Counted from the stretch's first letter, positions 1 through 11,802 are shown. The stretch: DNA of 64,000 nucleotides from Flaveria trinervia (GCA_025506515.1 CM046442.1:65736438-65800437); one strand, 5' to 3'. Made by a program: numbers and translations. Notes: generated by a model not told the origin, from the sequence alone.

Positions 1-320
1 TTTAGGCGCATGGGCACTATGCGGGCGCATGGCCTTTCAGGCACCTGGGAACACTTAGGCACATGGGCAACTTCAAGCTCATTGGCACTATTGGGACGCA
101 TGAGCAACACTTAGTCTATTCTGGGCAATTCTAGGCGCATAGGCACTATGCAGGCGCATGAGCTAACCTGGGCGTCTAGACACTTAGAAAATTTCAGCCT
201 ATTTCTTGGCGCATGGGTACTATTCAGGGGCATGAGGTTTTAGGTGCATGTGAACACTTAGGTAGATATTTCTGTTGGACGCATGGGACAATGTTTAGGC
301 ACATGGGCAGTCTAATTCAC
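1..320. repeat. Degenerate GCGCATGGGC minisatellite in the GY LTR
   Basis: Short units around (G/A)(C/G)GCATGGGC recur many times, separated by variable spacers such as ACTAT, TTTAG and ACACTTAGG. The same array occurs in the partner LTR at about 6936-7260, with an extra 14-base unit near 7095. Spacing is irregular, so it is a degenerate cluster and not a clean tandem array. Its position inside the LTR suggests repeated regulatory sites, which is inference. Confidence 0.7.
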
Positions 321-796
321 ACTTAACATCCTAATTCAGTCCACAAACATCACCTATCATGTTCTAAGCTTAAATCATACATTCTAAGCCTTAGAAACAT
401 AATCATAACATCATCAAACACATACATTGCCCCAAATCAAACCCCACCCGCAAACACACACATACACACATACAAGTATAAAACTCAACTTTTATAAAAA
501 CGTACATGCATGCATTTCTAGCGCCAAAACAGTTTAAAACAAGTAAAAAAGGGTTCTAGAACTCACCTTTGTAGCCTCTTAGGTGTGACTTCTTTCAAAC
601 CCATTTCCAATTGAGTTCAACCTCCTAGAAACCCACCAAAATCGCACACAAACAAACACATAATACATATAAGCATACACCCAAGGATAATGCCAGTTAA
701 GAACATCACAAAACCAATAATTCTTACCTTGAATTTGACTCCTGCATTTGTTCTTTAAAATACCTTTTGTTTTCAGCTCTAAAATTTCTCTCTAAA

Positions 797-1069
797 ATTT
801 TAGAAGACTCAAACAAAAGAATAAAGTGAAGAAAAGGAAAGAAAAGATATATTATCCAAGTTAAGGGGTAAAGTGTTTTCAGCTCTCCTTTTGTTTTCTC
901 TCTAAAATTTCGAATGATACGAGTGTAGAGAGGGATGGGCAGCCATGCCACCTTTGTTACCAACTTTTGAAGACTTTTGTCCTTTTTACACTTTTTACCC
1001 CTTAACTTGGATAATATATCTTTTCTTTCCTTTTCTTCACTTTATTCTTTTGTTTGAGTCTTCTAAAAT
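797..1069. repeat. Inverted duplication inside the GY 3' LTR
   Basis: Bases 797-875 are the reverse complement of 989-1069 apart from a short T-run length difference; about 113 bases separate the arms. The partner LTR near 7700-7760 lacks the left arm, so this is a derived insertion of an inverted copy of the LTR's own terminus. A strand switch during reverse transcription or repair is the likely cause. Confidence 0.8.
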
Positions 1070-1083
1070 AACCAGGTGTTACA

Positions 1084-1097
1084 AGTCCAACTCCCTT
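1084..1097 (-). other. Polypurine tract of gypsy element GY
   Basis: Read on the minus strand this is AAGGGAGTTGGACT, directly abutting the LTR start TGTAACACC. A purine-rich run next to the 3' LTR is where plus-strand DNA synthesis is primed. Its position confirms the element runs right to left. Confidence 0.65.
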
Positions 1098-1119
1098 ATA
1101 TAGGTTTCGTCCCTTAAAC

Positions 1120-2400
1120 CTGTTTTTCCTTAAATAATCGTGGGTAATGTTGTCTTCTTTCCTCCTTCGTCTCCCATGTAGACTCAGATCCCTTCTTGGG
1201 CTTCCATAATACACGTACCAAGGAACCACGTTATTCCTTAACCTTTTCTCTTTTCGATCAATGATCGTCACTGGTTGCTCCACATAATTGAGCCGTTCAT
1301 CTACCTCAATATCCTCTAGTGGTACAATCATATCCTCGTCTGCTAAACACTTTCTCAGATGAGATACATATAATGTCGGGTGAATTCCAATTAACTCATT
1401 TGGTAACTCTAGTCTATAGACCACCTCCCCTACTCGAGCAATGATTCGGAAAGGCCCTATGTACCTTGGGCTCAACTTGCCCCGCTTCCTAAACCAATTG
1501 ATGTCTTTCCAAGGCGAGACCCTTAACATAACTCTATCACCCACCTGTAACTCAATCGGTCTATGTCGTTTATCAACATACGACATTTGCCTATCTTTAG
1601 CTGCTTTCATAAAGGCTTTGATCCTTTCCAGCTTTTTGGTTATAGCCTCAACCACCTCGACACTCCCTAACTCTTTATCGCCAATATCACCCAAACATAC
1701 GGGCGTTTGGCATCTCCTACCGTATAGCATCTCGTAAGGCGGCATACCAATGTTGGCATGATAACTGTTGTTATATGAGAACTCAGCTAACGGTAAGTGG
1801 TCATCCCAACTTCCTCCAAAATCAATGATGCATGCCCGTAGCATATCTTCTAGCGTCTGAATGGTCCTTTTTGACTGACCATCTGTTTGGGGATGATAAG
1901 CCGTGCTAATATGTAACCTCTTCCCTATCACATCGTGGAATTTCTTCCAAAACTTAGACGTAAACCGGTTGTCACGATTAGACACAATAGACACCGGCAC
2001 ACCATGATGAGCTACAATCTCCTTGATGAGAAGATTCGCCAACCTCTCGGATGAATACGTCTCGCAAATCTGTAGGACATGAGCACTCTTCTTCAAACGA
2101 TCAAGTATCACCCATATAGCATCATACCCTCGCGTGGTACGTGGTAACTATGTAATAACGTCCATGGTGATATGCTCCCACTTCCACTCCAGTATATCCA
2201 AAGGTTGGATCTTCCCATACGGCTTCTCATGCTCTGCCTTCACTTGCAAGCAAGTAAGTCAGTTACTCACATACTCCACTATGTCGTGCTTCATACCCGA
2301 CCACCAATAATCTTCCTCCATGTCTTGATACATCTTTGTAGCATCGGGATGAATGGATTATCAAGTTTTATGAACATCATACATAATCTTCACATGTAAA
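1120..2400 (-). pseudogene. Gypsy integrase plus degraded chromodomain (GY pol C-terminus)
   Basis: The translation holds the integrase core (TMD, then the SNRDNRFTSKFW and YHPQTDGQS blocks) and the gypsy C-terminal GPF-type module. It ends in a degenerate region starting at YVEQPVTIIDR that resembles the chromodomain of plant chromoviruses (Tekay/Del type). The second catalytic Asp is Asn (codon at 1977-1979) and the catalytic Glu is Lys (codon at 1869-1871). A stop also interrupts the core just after the first catalytic Asp, near 2150. An intact enzyme would join element cDNA to host DNA; this copy cannot. The frame runs on into the LTR before stopping at 1002. Confidence 0.9.
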
Positions 2401-3061
2401 TCCCCAAGACGAGGAATCCACATCCGTCCGAATCGGGTCCTAACACCGAGTGTGTTTTCACCCAATTCCACGACCAGACCTCTCATTCTTTGAGAGTTAA
2501 GATGATCTTCTTTCAATGCGTCATCTTGAAACTCCTTGACTTGATTCATTACATCAGAGGTCATGACCAACTGATAAGCCTTCACCTGAATCGGCTCGGG
2601 TCTCTCCTTTCGGCTAAGGGCATCCGCCACCATGTTGGTTTGCCCGGATGATAATGGATCTCGCAATCATAATCCTTTATAACCTCTAACCATCTCCTTT
2701 GCCTCATGTTTAAGTCCTTCTGGTCGAAGAAGTACTTCAAGCTCTTATGGTCTGTGAATATGGTGCACTTCGTCCCATATAGGTAGTGCCTCCATATCTT
2801 TAATGTGAAGACCACGGCTGCTAACTCCATGTCATGAGTAGAATAATTAACCTCATGAACTTTCAACTTTTGGGATGCATAGGCTATAACCTTTCCTCTC
2901 TGCATCAACACACATCCCAACCTCGAGTAGGAAGCATCTAAATAAACCACCAGATCCTCACTTCCATCAGGTAACGACAAGACAGGAGCTTGAGTCAATA
3001 TCGCCTTGAACTCCTCAAATGCCTTCTCTTGAGCTTGACCCCATACAAACTTTACATCATT
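2361..3061 (-). pseudogene. Gypsy RNase H domain (GY pol)
   Basis: Residues of the RNase H fold are visible: YLDAS, MELAAVV and TDHKSL, with the final VADALSRK block in another frame (2361-2666). A frameshift near 2640-2650 separates the two parts. RNase H removes the RNA strand during reverse transcription. It lies immediately downstream of the reverse transcriptase in the usual gypsy order RT-RH-IN. Confidence 0.9.
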
Positions 3062-3826
3062 TCAGGTTAGCTTGGTTAATGGAGAAGCGATCTTAGAGAA
3101 GTCTTGGATGAATCTTCTGTAATAGCCCGCCAAACTCAAGAAACTACGAATCTCAGATGGCATCTTTAGAGACTTCCATTGCATCACCGCCTGCACCTTT
3201 CCCAGGTCTACCATAATCTCTTCAGGATTCCTTACATGACCCAAGAGCTGAACCTCATGTAGCCAAAATGCACACTTGGAGAACTTGGAATACAACTTCT
3301 CCCTTCTCAAGGTCTCTAGCACCTCTTGAATGTGACCGGCATGCTCCTCCTCACTCCTAGAATAAATCAAGATATCATCGATAAACACAATCACTGATTT
3401 ATCCAACATTGGCCGACACACTCGATTCATCAAGTCCATAAAAGCAGCTGGCGTGATGGTTAAACCGAATCACATAACGAGAAATTTGTAGTGTCTGTAA
3501 CGCGTGTGAATAACTATTTTAGGAATATCTTGCTCCTTAACCTTCAGCTGATGGTAGGCAGATCGAAGATCTATCTTCGAGAACCAACTAGCACATTGGA
3601 GTTGATCAAACAAGTGATCCATCCTCGGTAATGGATATTGATTCTTCACTGTTAACTTATTTAACTCTTGGTAGTCAATAGACATCCTTATACTACCATC
3701 CTTCTTCTTCATGAATAAGAACGGAGCACCACAAGTAGAGATACTCGGTCTAATGAACCCCTTGTCTAGCAATTCCTGCATTTGCTCCATCAACTCTTTC
3801 ATCTCAGTCGGAGCCAACCGATACAT
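3062..3826 (-). pseudogene. Gypsy reverse transcriptase (GY pol)
   Basis: Both halves are in the same frame. The upstream half carries the fingers/palm start (KKKDGSIRMSIDYQELNKLT and FSKIDLRSAYHQ); the downstream half carries the FIDDIL catalytic box and the LGH and AGYYRRFI blocks. A single in-frame TGA near 3470, at the VM-PFGL position, cuts the protein. The FIDD active site is intact, so this domain is less damaged than the integrase. Confidence 0.92.
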
Positions 3827-3946
3827 GCCTTAGCTACAGCTTGGGCACCTAGTATCAAGTCAATTTGGAACTTAATCTCGCACTCAGGTGGCACTCGTGG
3901 TAAGTCTTTGGGAAACACATCTAGACAGTCACACACGAGCAATACG

Positions 3947-4447
3947 TTACAGTTGTGGTGTTGGCGTTTCCTCATCCTTCATGTAGGCCAAGTAGGCACT
4001 ACATCCACGCCTCATGCACTTTCCCGTCACTGCAATCGAAATCAGTTTCGGAATCGTCATGACTCGATCATCGTAAACTGTCACCGAACTCCCATCAGGC
4101 ACTGTCAATCGAATCATCTTCTTACGAAACATAATATTAGCCTCGTAGTCCGCCAACCAATCCATTCCTAGGACTACATCAAACCCGCCTAAGGTCATCA
4201 CAAAGTGTCTAACATGAAACTTGTGACCTTCTAGCTCCATGTCACAACCTTCTATCATCTTGGAAATCCTGATAGACTTGCCTATGGCAATTTCTACATC
4301 GAAGGGCTTATCTAGATTCTTACTACTAACATGCAATTTAACACAGAAAGCAGCAGAAATAAAACTTTTACTAGCACCAAAATCAAATAACACAGAGGCT
4401 AAAGTTTGTTTTACTAGAAACGTACCTGAAACAACATCGGGGTCCAT
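3947..4447 (-). pseudogene. Gypsy aspartic protease (GY pol)
   Basis: The segment VLFDFGASKSFIS is the retropepsin active-site loop, with the usual Ser of D-S-G-A replaced by Phe; a second conserved block reads VVLGMDWL. The protease would process the gag-pol polyprotein. It sits between the gag zinc knuckles and the RT, as expected. The open frame is 166 codons, about right for the domain, but its links to gag and RT are broken by stops and frameshifts. Confidence 0.88.
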
Positions 4448-4492
4448 CCTAGTCTCTTCTTATGTCATCATGAACGCTTTGGCACCCACCCT

Positions 4493-5706
4493 CTACCCTT
4501 CTCCTCCAACCTTCTTCACTCCCGAACCTTCTGCCCTTGGCTTCTTACAGTACCTACTCATGTGGCCCTCCCAGCCACAGTTAAAACATCTCCCCACTTT
4601 GCACTCTCTTGCCATATGGCCTGGCTTCCCACACTTGAAGCACACATTCAATCCCCACCTACACTCGTCTGTGTGCTCCTTTCCACACTTGCCACACCTC
4701 TTACTCCCCCCACCACATGCGAAAACACGTTGGTCATCCACCATGAACCTTTATTGCTTGGAGTGGCCCCGCCACATCCAACCCACTTCCCATTCCAATA
4801 CCCATCACCACCACATTTCTTGTTGCCTTCAGCCGCCGCCATAGTGCTTTCATCATACAACCACCTTGCCAAATCAACCACCGACCTAAACATGCTCGGT
4901 CGGGTAGTGATCATGTGCCTATGAATATCCGCCGGCAATCCTTAAATATACCTCTTGATTTTTAGCGATAGAGGTGTCACTTGATTCAGCACCAACCGTG
5001 CCATCTCATTTAACTCAGTGGTGTACTGCTGATGTGTCGTTGTTCCCGCCTCCAGTTGCAGGAACTCTCTTTCCACCTTATCCATTTCCCTATGAGGATA
5101 GAACTCCTCGATCACCAACTTCTTTAGCTCCGTCCATCTCATTCTTTTGATAGCCCGGATACCCTCCACTTGGACAATATTATCCCACCAGCACAAAGCT
5201 GAGTCCACAAATGAGTGGGTAGCGAACTTCACTTTCTGATCTTCCCGACACTCGCTGATGTCGAGAATAGCTTCTGTCTCTCTCACCCACCGGTGAGCAG
5301 TAGCAGCAGTTTTGTTACCATCAAAAGTAGGGAGCTTGCATCTTTGAAATGTCCCAAAGTTGCAGCCTCATGCTGCCTCCAGCACAGGATGCTCTTCCTC
5401 TTCTTCATCTTCGGAGAAAACCGTCTCCATCTCCGATTGCTCCCGTCCTTCTGAGGATCTATTCCTCGCCCTTATTTCTCCTTCTCTTACAGCTTTAATC
5501 ACTTCAGTCACCACAGACGGTAAGATCTTCTGCATGACCTAATGCACCTTTTCCACAATCGCCTCCTTCAATGACGCTCTTAAGTTAGCACTCTCGTCCC
5601 CAGCCTCTGGAAGAAGGGTCTCAGGTTCTTCATGAACCACCTTATCGGCTCTGGGCCTTCATCTTATGGCCCGTGGTTCAGCACCACGTTCACCACGACC
5701 TCCACC
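4493..5706 (-). pseudogene. Gypsy gag with zinc knuckles (GY)
   Basis: The core capsid-like domain is in 4942-5286 and reads upstream into LPTFDGNKTAATAHRW, a typical gag start region. The C-terminal part at 4493-4744 has three Cys-rich knuckles: a short one (CGKCGKEHTDEC), then CFKCGKPGHMAREC and CFNCGWEGHMSRYC, the last two of CX2CX4HX4C form. Gag packages the RNA and forms the particle. Several stops and at least one frameshift (near 4940) break the frame, and no convincing start codon survives near 5706. Confidence 0.88.
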
Positions 5707-6935
5707 ACATGAAGCTTTCGTGGTTCAACGGAACATTAAAACAAAAATTTTCATTTCATTGTAAATGCTTTTGCAAATTAAACAACATTGGTTTTAAAAC
5801 ATTGCTACTTCGCATTACAATGCAAAAACATTATACAAGGGAATGTCATCTGAAACAAGACAAGTAGCTGTCCCGTGCCATCCTTAGTAACCATTACCTG
5901 CCAACTGGAAACTCATAAAAGTTAGCATCGCTGAGTGAGTTCTAGTTTTAAAATAAAACATACTTTACTCTAGTTTAAAACCGTTCTTTACTTTCTTTCA
6001 AGTCATACTATACTTTCATACATGATCACACATCGTACGTACACATAGATAATATCATTATTATCTTCATCATTTGTTCGTTTACGTTCCTTCATTCATC
6101 GTACGTCATTATCATTCACTTTCGTTCACTTTCATATATAACTTTCTTACTTTCATTCGTGCGTTCATTACTCTCGATGACGTGTATAATACCTCGAACT
6201 TGTGCACGAAGATGGTTAATGGGCCTGAGGTCTTTCATAGACCTCGAACATTGTGCATGAAGCTGAATCCAGTACCTAGGGCAAGTACATTCACCACTTA
6301 TCTTTTCTCTTTGATTCCGGACCAATGCCATATGTTATACCCCGAACATTGTGCATGAAGCTGGTTACTGGGCCTGAGGTCTTTCATAGATCTTGAACAT
6401 TATGCACGAAGCTGACTCCAGTACCTGGGGCAAGGGGCAAGGATCCCATACATATGCTCAATCACAAGGATTTGAACCTATTGTGCATCCTTCTAGGTTA
6501 GCTAACCCGTATACAATTGAGCTAACACCCTTCATTGGGTGTGAACCTCTATACATTTGCTTGCAAGCCTTTATTACTTTCATTCATTCATTCATTCATG
6601 CATGCATTCTTTCATTACATTCCTCTTTTCATTATCTTCCACTTTACGTTACATTATACTTTCATTTCATTCATTAACATTCAACGTAAAGCCATGGGAA
6701 AATAATCATACTAAATAATGAACATCAACATGAACATACAAACATCACCATACAAGGCACCATCATACATGCATCATACATACCATCATGCATAAGCATC
6801 AATCATACATCATCATACATCGCCCATCACATCATCTATGACTTCAAAAAGTTAACTTACATAGCCCCTAGGAACCTCCCAAGTCAAAGCCTACATATAA
6901 CTTTTCCCCCAAAAATCAGAAAAATATTCTAAGTC
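5707..6935 (-). repeat. GY leader and left part of the 5' LTR, boundary unresolved
   Basis: This sits between the gag start and the part of the 5' LTR that can be paired with window base 1. The matching part of the 3' LTR lies outside the window, so the LTR/leader boundary cannot be placed. No clear tRNA primer-binding site was found. It includes two 95-base direct repeats (6192-6434), a simple ATTC-rich run near 6577-6600, and otherwise AT-rich DNA without coding capacity. Confidence 0.6.
6192..6434. repeat. Two 95-base direct repeats in GY leader/LTR
   Basis: Bases 6192-6285 and 6340-6434 are close copies, both including GGGCCTGAGGTCTTTCATAG and ending GTACCT(A/G)GGGCAAG. Each unit has internal half-repeats around CGAAC-TTGTGCA-GAAG, suggesting stepwise amplification of a unit of about 50 bases. 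Confidence 0.75.
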
Positions 6936-7931
6936 TTTAGGCGCATGGGCACTATGCGGGCGCATGGCCTTTCAGGCACATGGGAAAAAGTTAGGCGCAT
7001 GGGCAACTTTCATGCGTATTGGCACTATTAGGGCGCATGAGCAACACTTGGTCTATTCTGGGAAATTCTAGGTGTATGGGTACTATGCAGGCGCATAGTG
7101 CCTAGGCGCATGAGCTATCCTGGGCGTCTGGACACTTAAAAAATTTCAGCCTATTTCTAGGCACATGGGTACTATTCGGGGGCATGAGGTTTTGGGCACA
7201 TGGGAACACTTAGGCAGTTAATTCTGTTGGACGCATGGGCCACTGTTTAGCCACATGGGCATTCTAATTCACACTTAACATCCTAATTTAGTCCCCAAAC
7301 ATCACTTATTATGTTCCAAGCTTAAATCATACATTCTAAGCCATAGAAACATAATCATAACATCATCAAACACATACATTGCCCCAAATCAAATCCCACC
7401 CACAAACACAAATATACCCACATATGGGTATAAAACCCAACTTTTATAAAAATGTTCATACATGCATTTTTAGCCCCAGAACAGTTTAAAACAAGTAAAA
7501 AGGAGGTTCTAGAACTTACCTTTGCGGTCTCTTAGGTGTGACTTATTTCTAACCCGTTTGCAATTGAGTTCAACCGCCTAGAAACCCACCAAAATCGCAC
7601 ATAACGAACATATATTACATATAAGCATACATCTGAGGATAAAGCTAGTTAAGAACATCAAAAAACCAATAATTCTTACCTTGAATTAGACTCCTGCACT
7701 TGTTCTTCAAAATACACGAGAGTTTTGAGCTCTCCTTTCGATTTCTCTCTAAAAATACGAATGATACGAGTGTAGAGATAGGGACGGGCGGCCATGCCAC
7801 CTTTATCACCAACATTTGAAGACTTTTGTCCTTTTTACACTTTTTACCCCTTAACTTGGGTAATATATCTTTATTTCTTTTTCTTCACTTTATTCTTTTG
7901 TCTGAGTCTTCTAAAATAACTGGGTGTTACA
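6936..7931 (-). repeat. 5' LTR of gypsy element GY (resolved part)
   Basis: This pairs with 1-1083 along its whole length and ends GGGTGTTACA at 7931. It lacks the inverted duplication of the 3' LTR but has a 14-base repeat expansion near 7095. It holds the same GCGCATGGGC minisatellite. As the element is on the minus strand, this copy would hold its promoter. Confidence 0.85.
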
Positions 7932-8496
7932 AAAACTGACAGCCCCAAACTTCTCATCAATCTATTTAAATAGATCGAAACTAATAGTAACTAACTCAAA
8001 ACAAACACAAACTAATTATGTTGGAATTATCTCATCACCATCCCCATGCTTTTGGCCTATTTGTACTCTACTCGTTGAAAAATGCAACCAAACAAAAAAC
8101 ATGATTTCACTATATTTTCACCATGTAATTTTGGAAATTTTATTTAAAGACAAATATATTAGAAGAGATGATTTTTGATGTTAAAACTTGAAATGTAGTA
8201 ATTGAAATATTACAAATAATCAAAACTCGACAGCTAGCAAAATAAGAGATATGTAATTTTGTATAGTTTAATAAAAAATAAGTAAAATACTAATTGTATA
8301 AGTTATTCTTAATAAAATAATAAAATGGGGGAAAATATATAATATATATGTTTAAGAAAGGGGATATATGTAATTAAAATTTTAAATTGGGTATATATAA
8401 TTGATTAAGTATTAAAAGAAGATATATGTAATTAACAATTTAAGACTTAATTACATGGGTGATCCATATGGTATGCCTGATTTTACTTTTGGTCCC
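7932..8496. other. AT-rich spacer, nothing recognised
   Basis: Very AT-rich DNA with runs such as ATATATAT near 8340, and no coding or repeat signature I recognise. From about 8450 it includes GGTCCCTAACTC-like text, which I associate with dispersed non-coding plant repeats; this is weak. It is the only stretch outside the recognised elements that may be ordinary spacer. Confidence 0.4.
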
Positions 8497-8822
8497 TAAC
8501 TCTTAGAAATAGCAAGGTTTGTCCAATACTTTTCACAAACATAACAAAGATGGTCCCTCAAATAGATATGTGTTAATTTTTATCGTTAAAGTTTTTCAAA
8601 TGACTAAATTACCCTTACTTATTAAAAACATGTTAGATCTAGGAATAATAGATCTAGATCATGTTGTATAGGCTTAGAACTTGAATCAATACTTGTAATG
8701 AATGATTGTAATTCATTATTTTGATGTATGCATTAAGTATATAGGTTAACCCATATGTGTGTTGATTTATGTATGATTGCACGTAAAACGTTATCTTTGG
8801 TCAATTTCTGAAATTGACTATG
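8497..8822. repeat. Start of duplicated block G1 (pairs with 25803-26121)
   Basis: From CTTAGAAA onward the sequence matches 25803-26121 closely, including TGGTCCCT, the run AAGTTTTTCAAATGACTAAA and a region of AGATCTAG repeats. It lies just outside the D0-type LTR and is probably the DNA into which that element first inserted. No gene is visible. Confidence 0.65.
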
Positions 8823-9653
8823 TGTAAGTGCAGGACTGTTAGAAGGGGGCAATTCACTTTTACAACACAACAACACAAGTGAGGAGAGTTTTTTTAGAAC
8901 ACTTAGCACATCAAATAAGGAACTAGTTTAGCTATTATGGGAGATGCTAAGAACAAAAGTAAAAAAGACACAGAACAAGATAACAATAATAGTATTTGGT
9001 TTTCAAGATTGCAGTATATTGTTTTTCAAGTTCTATTACAAAGTGTTACAAAAGCATATTTGAAAGTTACAAGTACTTGAGATACTTATACTACATCCTA
9101 TAGCTGACTATACTTTGAAAGCTGACCGGATACATAAGACTAGACAACAAAATCTAATTTAGAGTCAAAAGGCAGATTACCTTTTGACTAGTGACTTTGA
9201 CATGCCATAGCTCACATCCTAATACATTACAAAAATGATAAAGTACATAAAGTAGAAAGCTCATACTAAAGACCTCAATGTACATTATTCCAAAACATGG
9301 ACATTTTCACCAACTTGTGAAAGTTGGTGAGTCAAACAGAGTATGAGCAAAAATGTGGTCTAGCTTTAGGGAAAAGTACATCAGATAATAGCATGTACAT
9401 AAAAGTCTTCGAAAGAAATCTATCATCATAAAATTGACTTCGAAAGACTTTGTCTTTGAAGCTATGGAAGACTTCAAATTTACCTTCGGAAGATATTGGT
9501 CTTGACTTTGGAAGGTTTTACACATAGAGTTTATCTAATGTAAGGTGAAAAACTTCCGAAGCATTTCTACTTCAGTAACTTTGTGCAAGCATGCAGAGAG
9601 ACTTTCGATGCTTTAAATGTTTTGACTGCATCAGACTTGTTGGAATCCTTAAA
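8823..9653 (-). repeat. D-family LTR (3' LTR of D0, copy G1)
   Basis: This matches 26122-26947 and the three pieces of the D 3' LTR (27853-28158, 29024-29228, 43414-43718) in the same order. It carries the family palindrome, with exact copies CTTCGGAAG at 9484-9492 and CTTCCGAAG at 9553-9561 plus near copies from about 9408. The right end is followed by a polypyrimidine run (polypurine on the minus strand), which fixes the orientation. Left boundary is approximate. Confidence 0.75.
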
Positions 9654-10560
9654 AACTCACCCTAGGCTAATGGTAACAAAACATTTGAAGCTCTTCATTA
9701 TTTGATAGTCCTTATCATGATGATGACCAGGCCCGTCTTCATTAGTTGGTCAGGATCACTTAGACTATCATAGAATCTTCTCATGTCAAATAGATCATGT
9801 AGCAGTAGATTGGTTAAGTCTTGCCATGTGTGGACATTCCCACCTCGTTGATCTCTAATCACATGCCATCTTTCTCGATTAGTTGTGAAGGTTCAAGGAT
9901 AAGATGGGTCTCTCAGAAGCAAGAGGAGCCATTTGGATTGGAGTTGACTGGGCTATCTCTTCATGCACTTCCTCAGGTTGATCTGACTCACCATGAGGTA
10001 TGGAGGTAGATGGATTAGACTTCTCCTTCTTCTTCTTTGACTTTAGTCTAGAAGCCATCCTCTTCCTCCTCTTTGATGACTTTAACTAAGAAGACTGGTT
10101 TGTAGCACCTTGTTGATCGACCTTGTCTTGCTGAGTTAGGTGTTCCTCCCTCATAGGTTTAGAAGGAGAGGGAGTTTGATCCCATTATGGATCAGAAGAT
10201 GAAGCTTGATGAGGCTCAGCGGGAGGTCCAGGTTGTGTTATCTCAAAAGGTTCAACCTTAACCTCCACTTCTTGACAAACCTGACTTGGTGGGGAGCGTA
10301 TGTCAACAATTTCACCTCTTTTGATCTTCTGCTTGATTACCCTAATGTGCCTATCCATAGCATATAGAGACATAGGGCCAAGTCTCCTTCCGAAGAATCC
10401 ATACAGCTTCAAGAAGCTCATTATTCTTTTTTGGTGTGCAAACTTCTTCATACTCTTTTCAATTATGGCCCTTGACTTTTCAATATCTTCCTAAAATTTT
10501 CTCTTTGTTGCCTTAGGTTCTTTCAGTACTTCAAGCTCAAGCTATTTGAAATACTCAAAC
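9654..10560 (-). pseudogene. Remnant of D-family aORF C-terminus (D0, copy G1)
   Basis: The frame at 10185-10451 shares SFLKLYGFFGRRLGPMS, HIRVIKQKI and SPPSQV with the end of the D aORF at 44198-44623. The rest is broken by stops. It is cut at 10560, where a D-family LTR begins after CAAAC. The same cut occurs at 27852 in copy G2, so this marks the insertion of one family member into another's extra ORF. Function of the protein is unknown. Confidence 0.75.
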
Positions 10561-10868
10561 TAGAGGACCAGTGAAGGTTATGCACTTAAAACACAACACA
10601 ATGAGGAGAGTTGCTAAGAACACTTAATAGATCAAATAGGGAATTGGTTAACCTTTTGTAAAGATGCTAAGAACACAAGTAAATATGAGACATAACAAGA
10701 TGTTAAAACACACAAGTAGTTGGTTTTCATGATTGTAGTATATTGTCTCTCATGTTCTATTACAAATGTTACAAAAGCATATCAGAAAGGTACAAGTACT
10801 TGAGATACATATACTACATCCTACAACCAGCCATACTTTGAAGGCCAGCCAGAGACAATTGACTAGAC
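10561..10868 (-). repeat. Left third of D 3' LTR (copy G1)
   Basis: This matches 27853-28158 and the start of the LTR at 8823-9150, beginning near GGACCAGTGAAGG. It is interrupted at 10868 by the H LTR after TAGAC. The matching LTR piece in copy G2 resumes at 29024 after an H-type LTR, showing both copies carried the same insertion. Confidence 0.75.
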
Positions 10869-11802
10869 TATTGGGTTTGTAACATGTTTATCAAAGATTG
10901 TTTAACCATTTGAACAAAAGAAAATGCAGTGGATATATAGAGCTAAAACGTGTTTTAGTAGTTGAAAATAAGCCATTTATTACAAACAAATCAAAACCAA
11001 GAATCAAGATCATGTATGTGAAAAGAAATGCTATAACAACAACGACCATAGGGTGTTCATAGAATGCTACCTTTGTAAGAACAAAGAGATTAGAGATGGA
11101 TGTTGAATGAAGAAGATGATGATGTTCTTGAATGCAAGCCTCCAAGAGAAGAACTCAAGCTAGTATACCCACAAGCCCTTGCAAACACCCAACTTGTTAG
11201 GAAATGCAACACCAAAGTCTTCTTCTTGCACCTCTTTTTGAATCCAAAAATTTCAGCTCGAGCCTCCTTCAAAATCCAATAATTTTCAGCAAGAAACAAG
11301 AAGAGAGAGTTTGCTATGTGTGTGAGAGAGAGTGTGTGTATTGAGTGGAGTGTGAAACTGGTTCAAGTCTTGTAGTAAAACAAGAAAAGGAATCCCAAGG
11401 AGGGCAACCAAGGGGCTACTAAAAATTAGGTTTAAAATTGGGTTCCCACCCATTTTAATTTTATAAATATGTCACACTCTTTGACCCATAAGTTTGTAAA
11501 ATTAAAACCCTTTTAATTTTATAACTTGAATATACTTTTATTTGTTATTATTTAACCCACTTAAACAATAAAACTAATAAATTCTCATGAACAAATTATC
11601 CATATAATATTGTTCTATTTCAAAAACAATGTTTTAGAAAACCCATTTTCTAACTTGGTGTTAATATTTATTTGTTTGATCATATCAACAAATAAATATT
11701 TATTGGTGTTTGTTTAGCTTGTTATTGGGTATGACCCGACTTGGATCATAACGTACTAACCACATCAATCTTGTATGTGTCTTGGGCATACAAGATCCAA
11801 CA
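10869..11802 (-). repeat. 3' LTR of copia element H
   Basis: Length 934, close to the LTRs of A (932) and B (928), which it resembles. The right end reads ATCCAACA (minus-strand start TGTTGGAT) and the left end TATTGGG (TG decayed to TA). It contains the family block GATCATAACGTACTAACCAC near 11745. It is followed on the right by a polypyrimidine tract (11803-11817), proving it is a 3' LTR of a minus-strand element. Confidence 0.88.

Larger units (their letters stand above)
1..1083 (-). repeat. 3' LTR of gypsy element GY, cut by window edge
   Basis: This stretch aligns by eye to 6936-7931, base 1 matching base 6936, so the two are the LTRs of one element. The right end reads GGTGTTACA on the plus strand, i.e. 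a minus-strand LTR beginning TGTAACACC, a common start for plant gypsy LTRs. The left part lies outside the window. The copy differs from its partner by a local inverted duplication (797-1069) and scattered substitutions, so insertion is old. Bases 1-320 are rich in variants of GCGCATGGGC. Confidence 0.85.

Noticed and set aside
1441..1737. Plus-strand frame of 98 codons
   Set aside because: Antisense to the clear gypsy integrase frame.
6577..6600. ATTC run as a notable microsatellite
   Set aside because: Very short and imperfect, ordinary low-complexity DNA.
7924..8178. Plus-strand frame of 84 codons after the GY element as a host gene
   Set aside because: AT-rich, overlaps the LTR end, no recognisable domain or codon bias.
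8823..10868. G1 as a small non-autonomous element with two LTRs around an aORF fragment
   Set aside because: No primer-binding site lies left of the second LTR, and the aORF is cut abruptly at CAAAC; nested insertion fits better.
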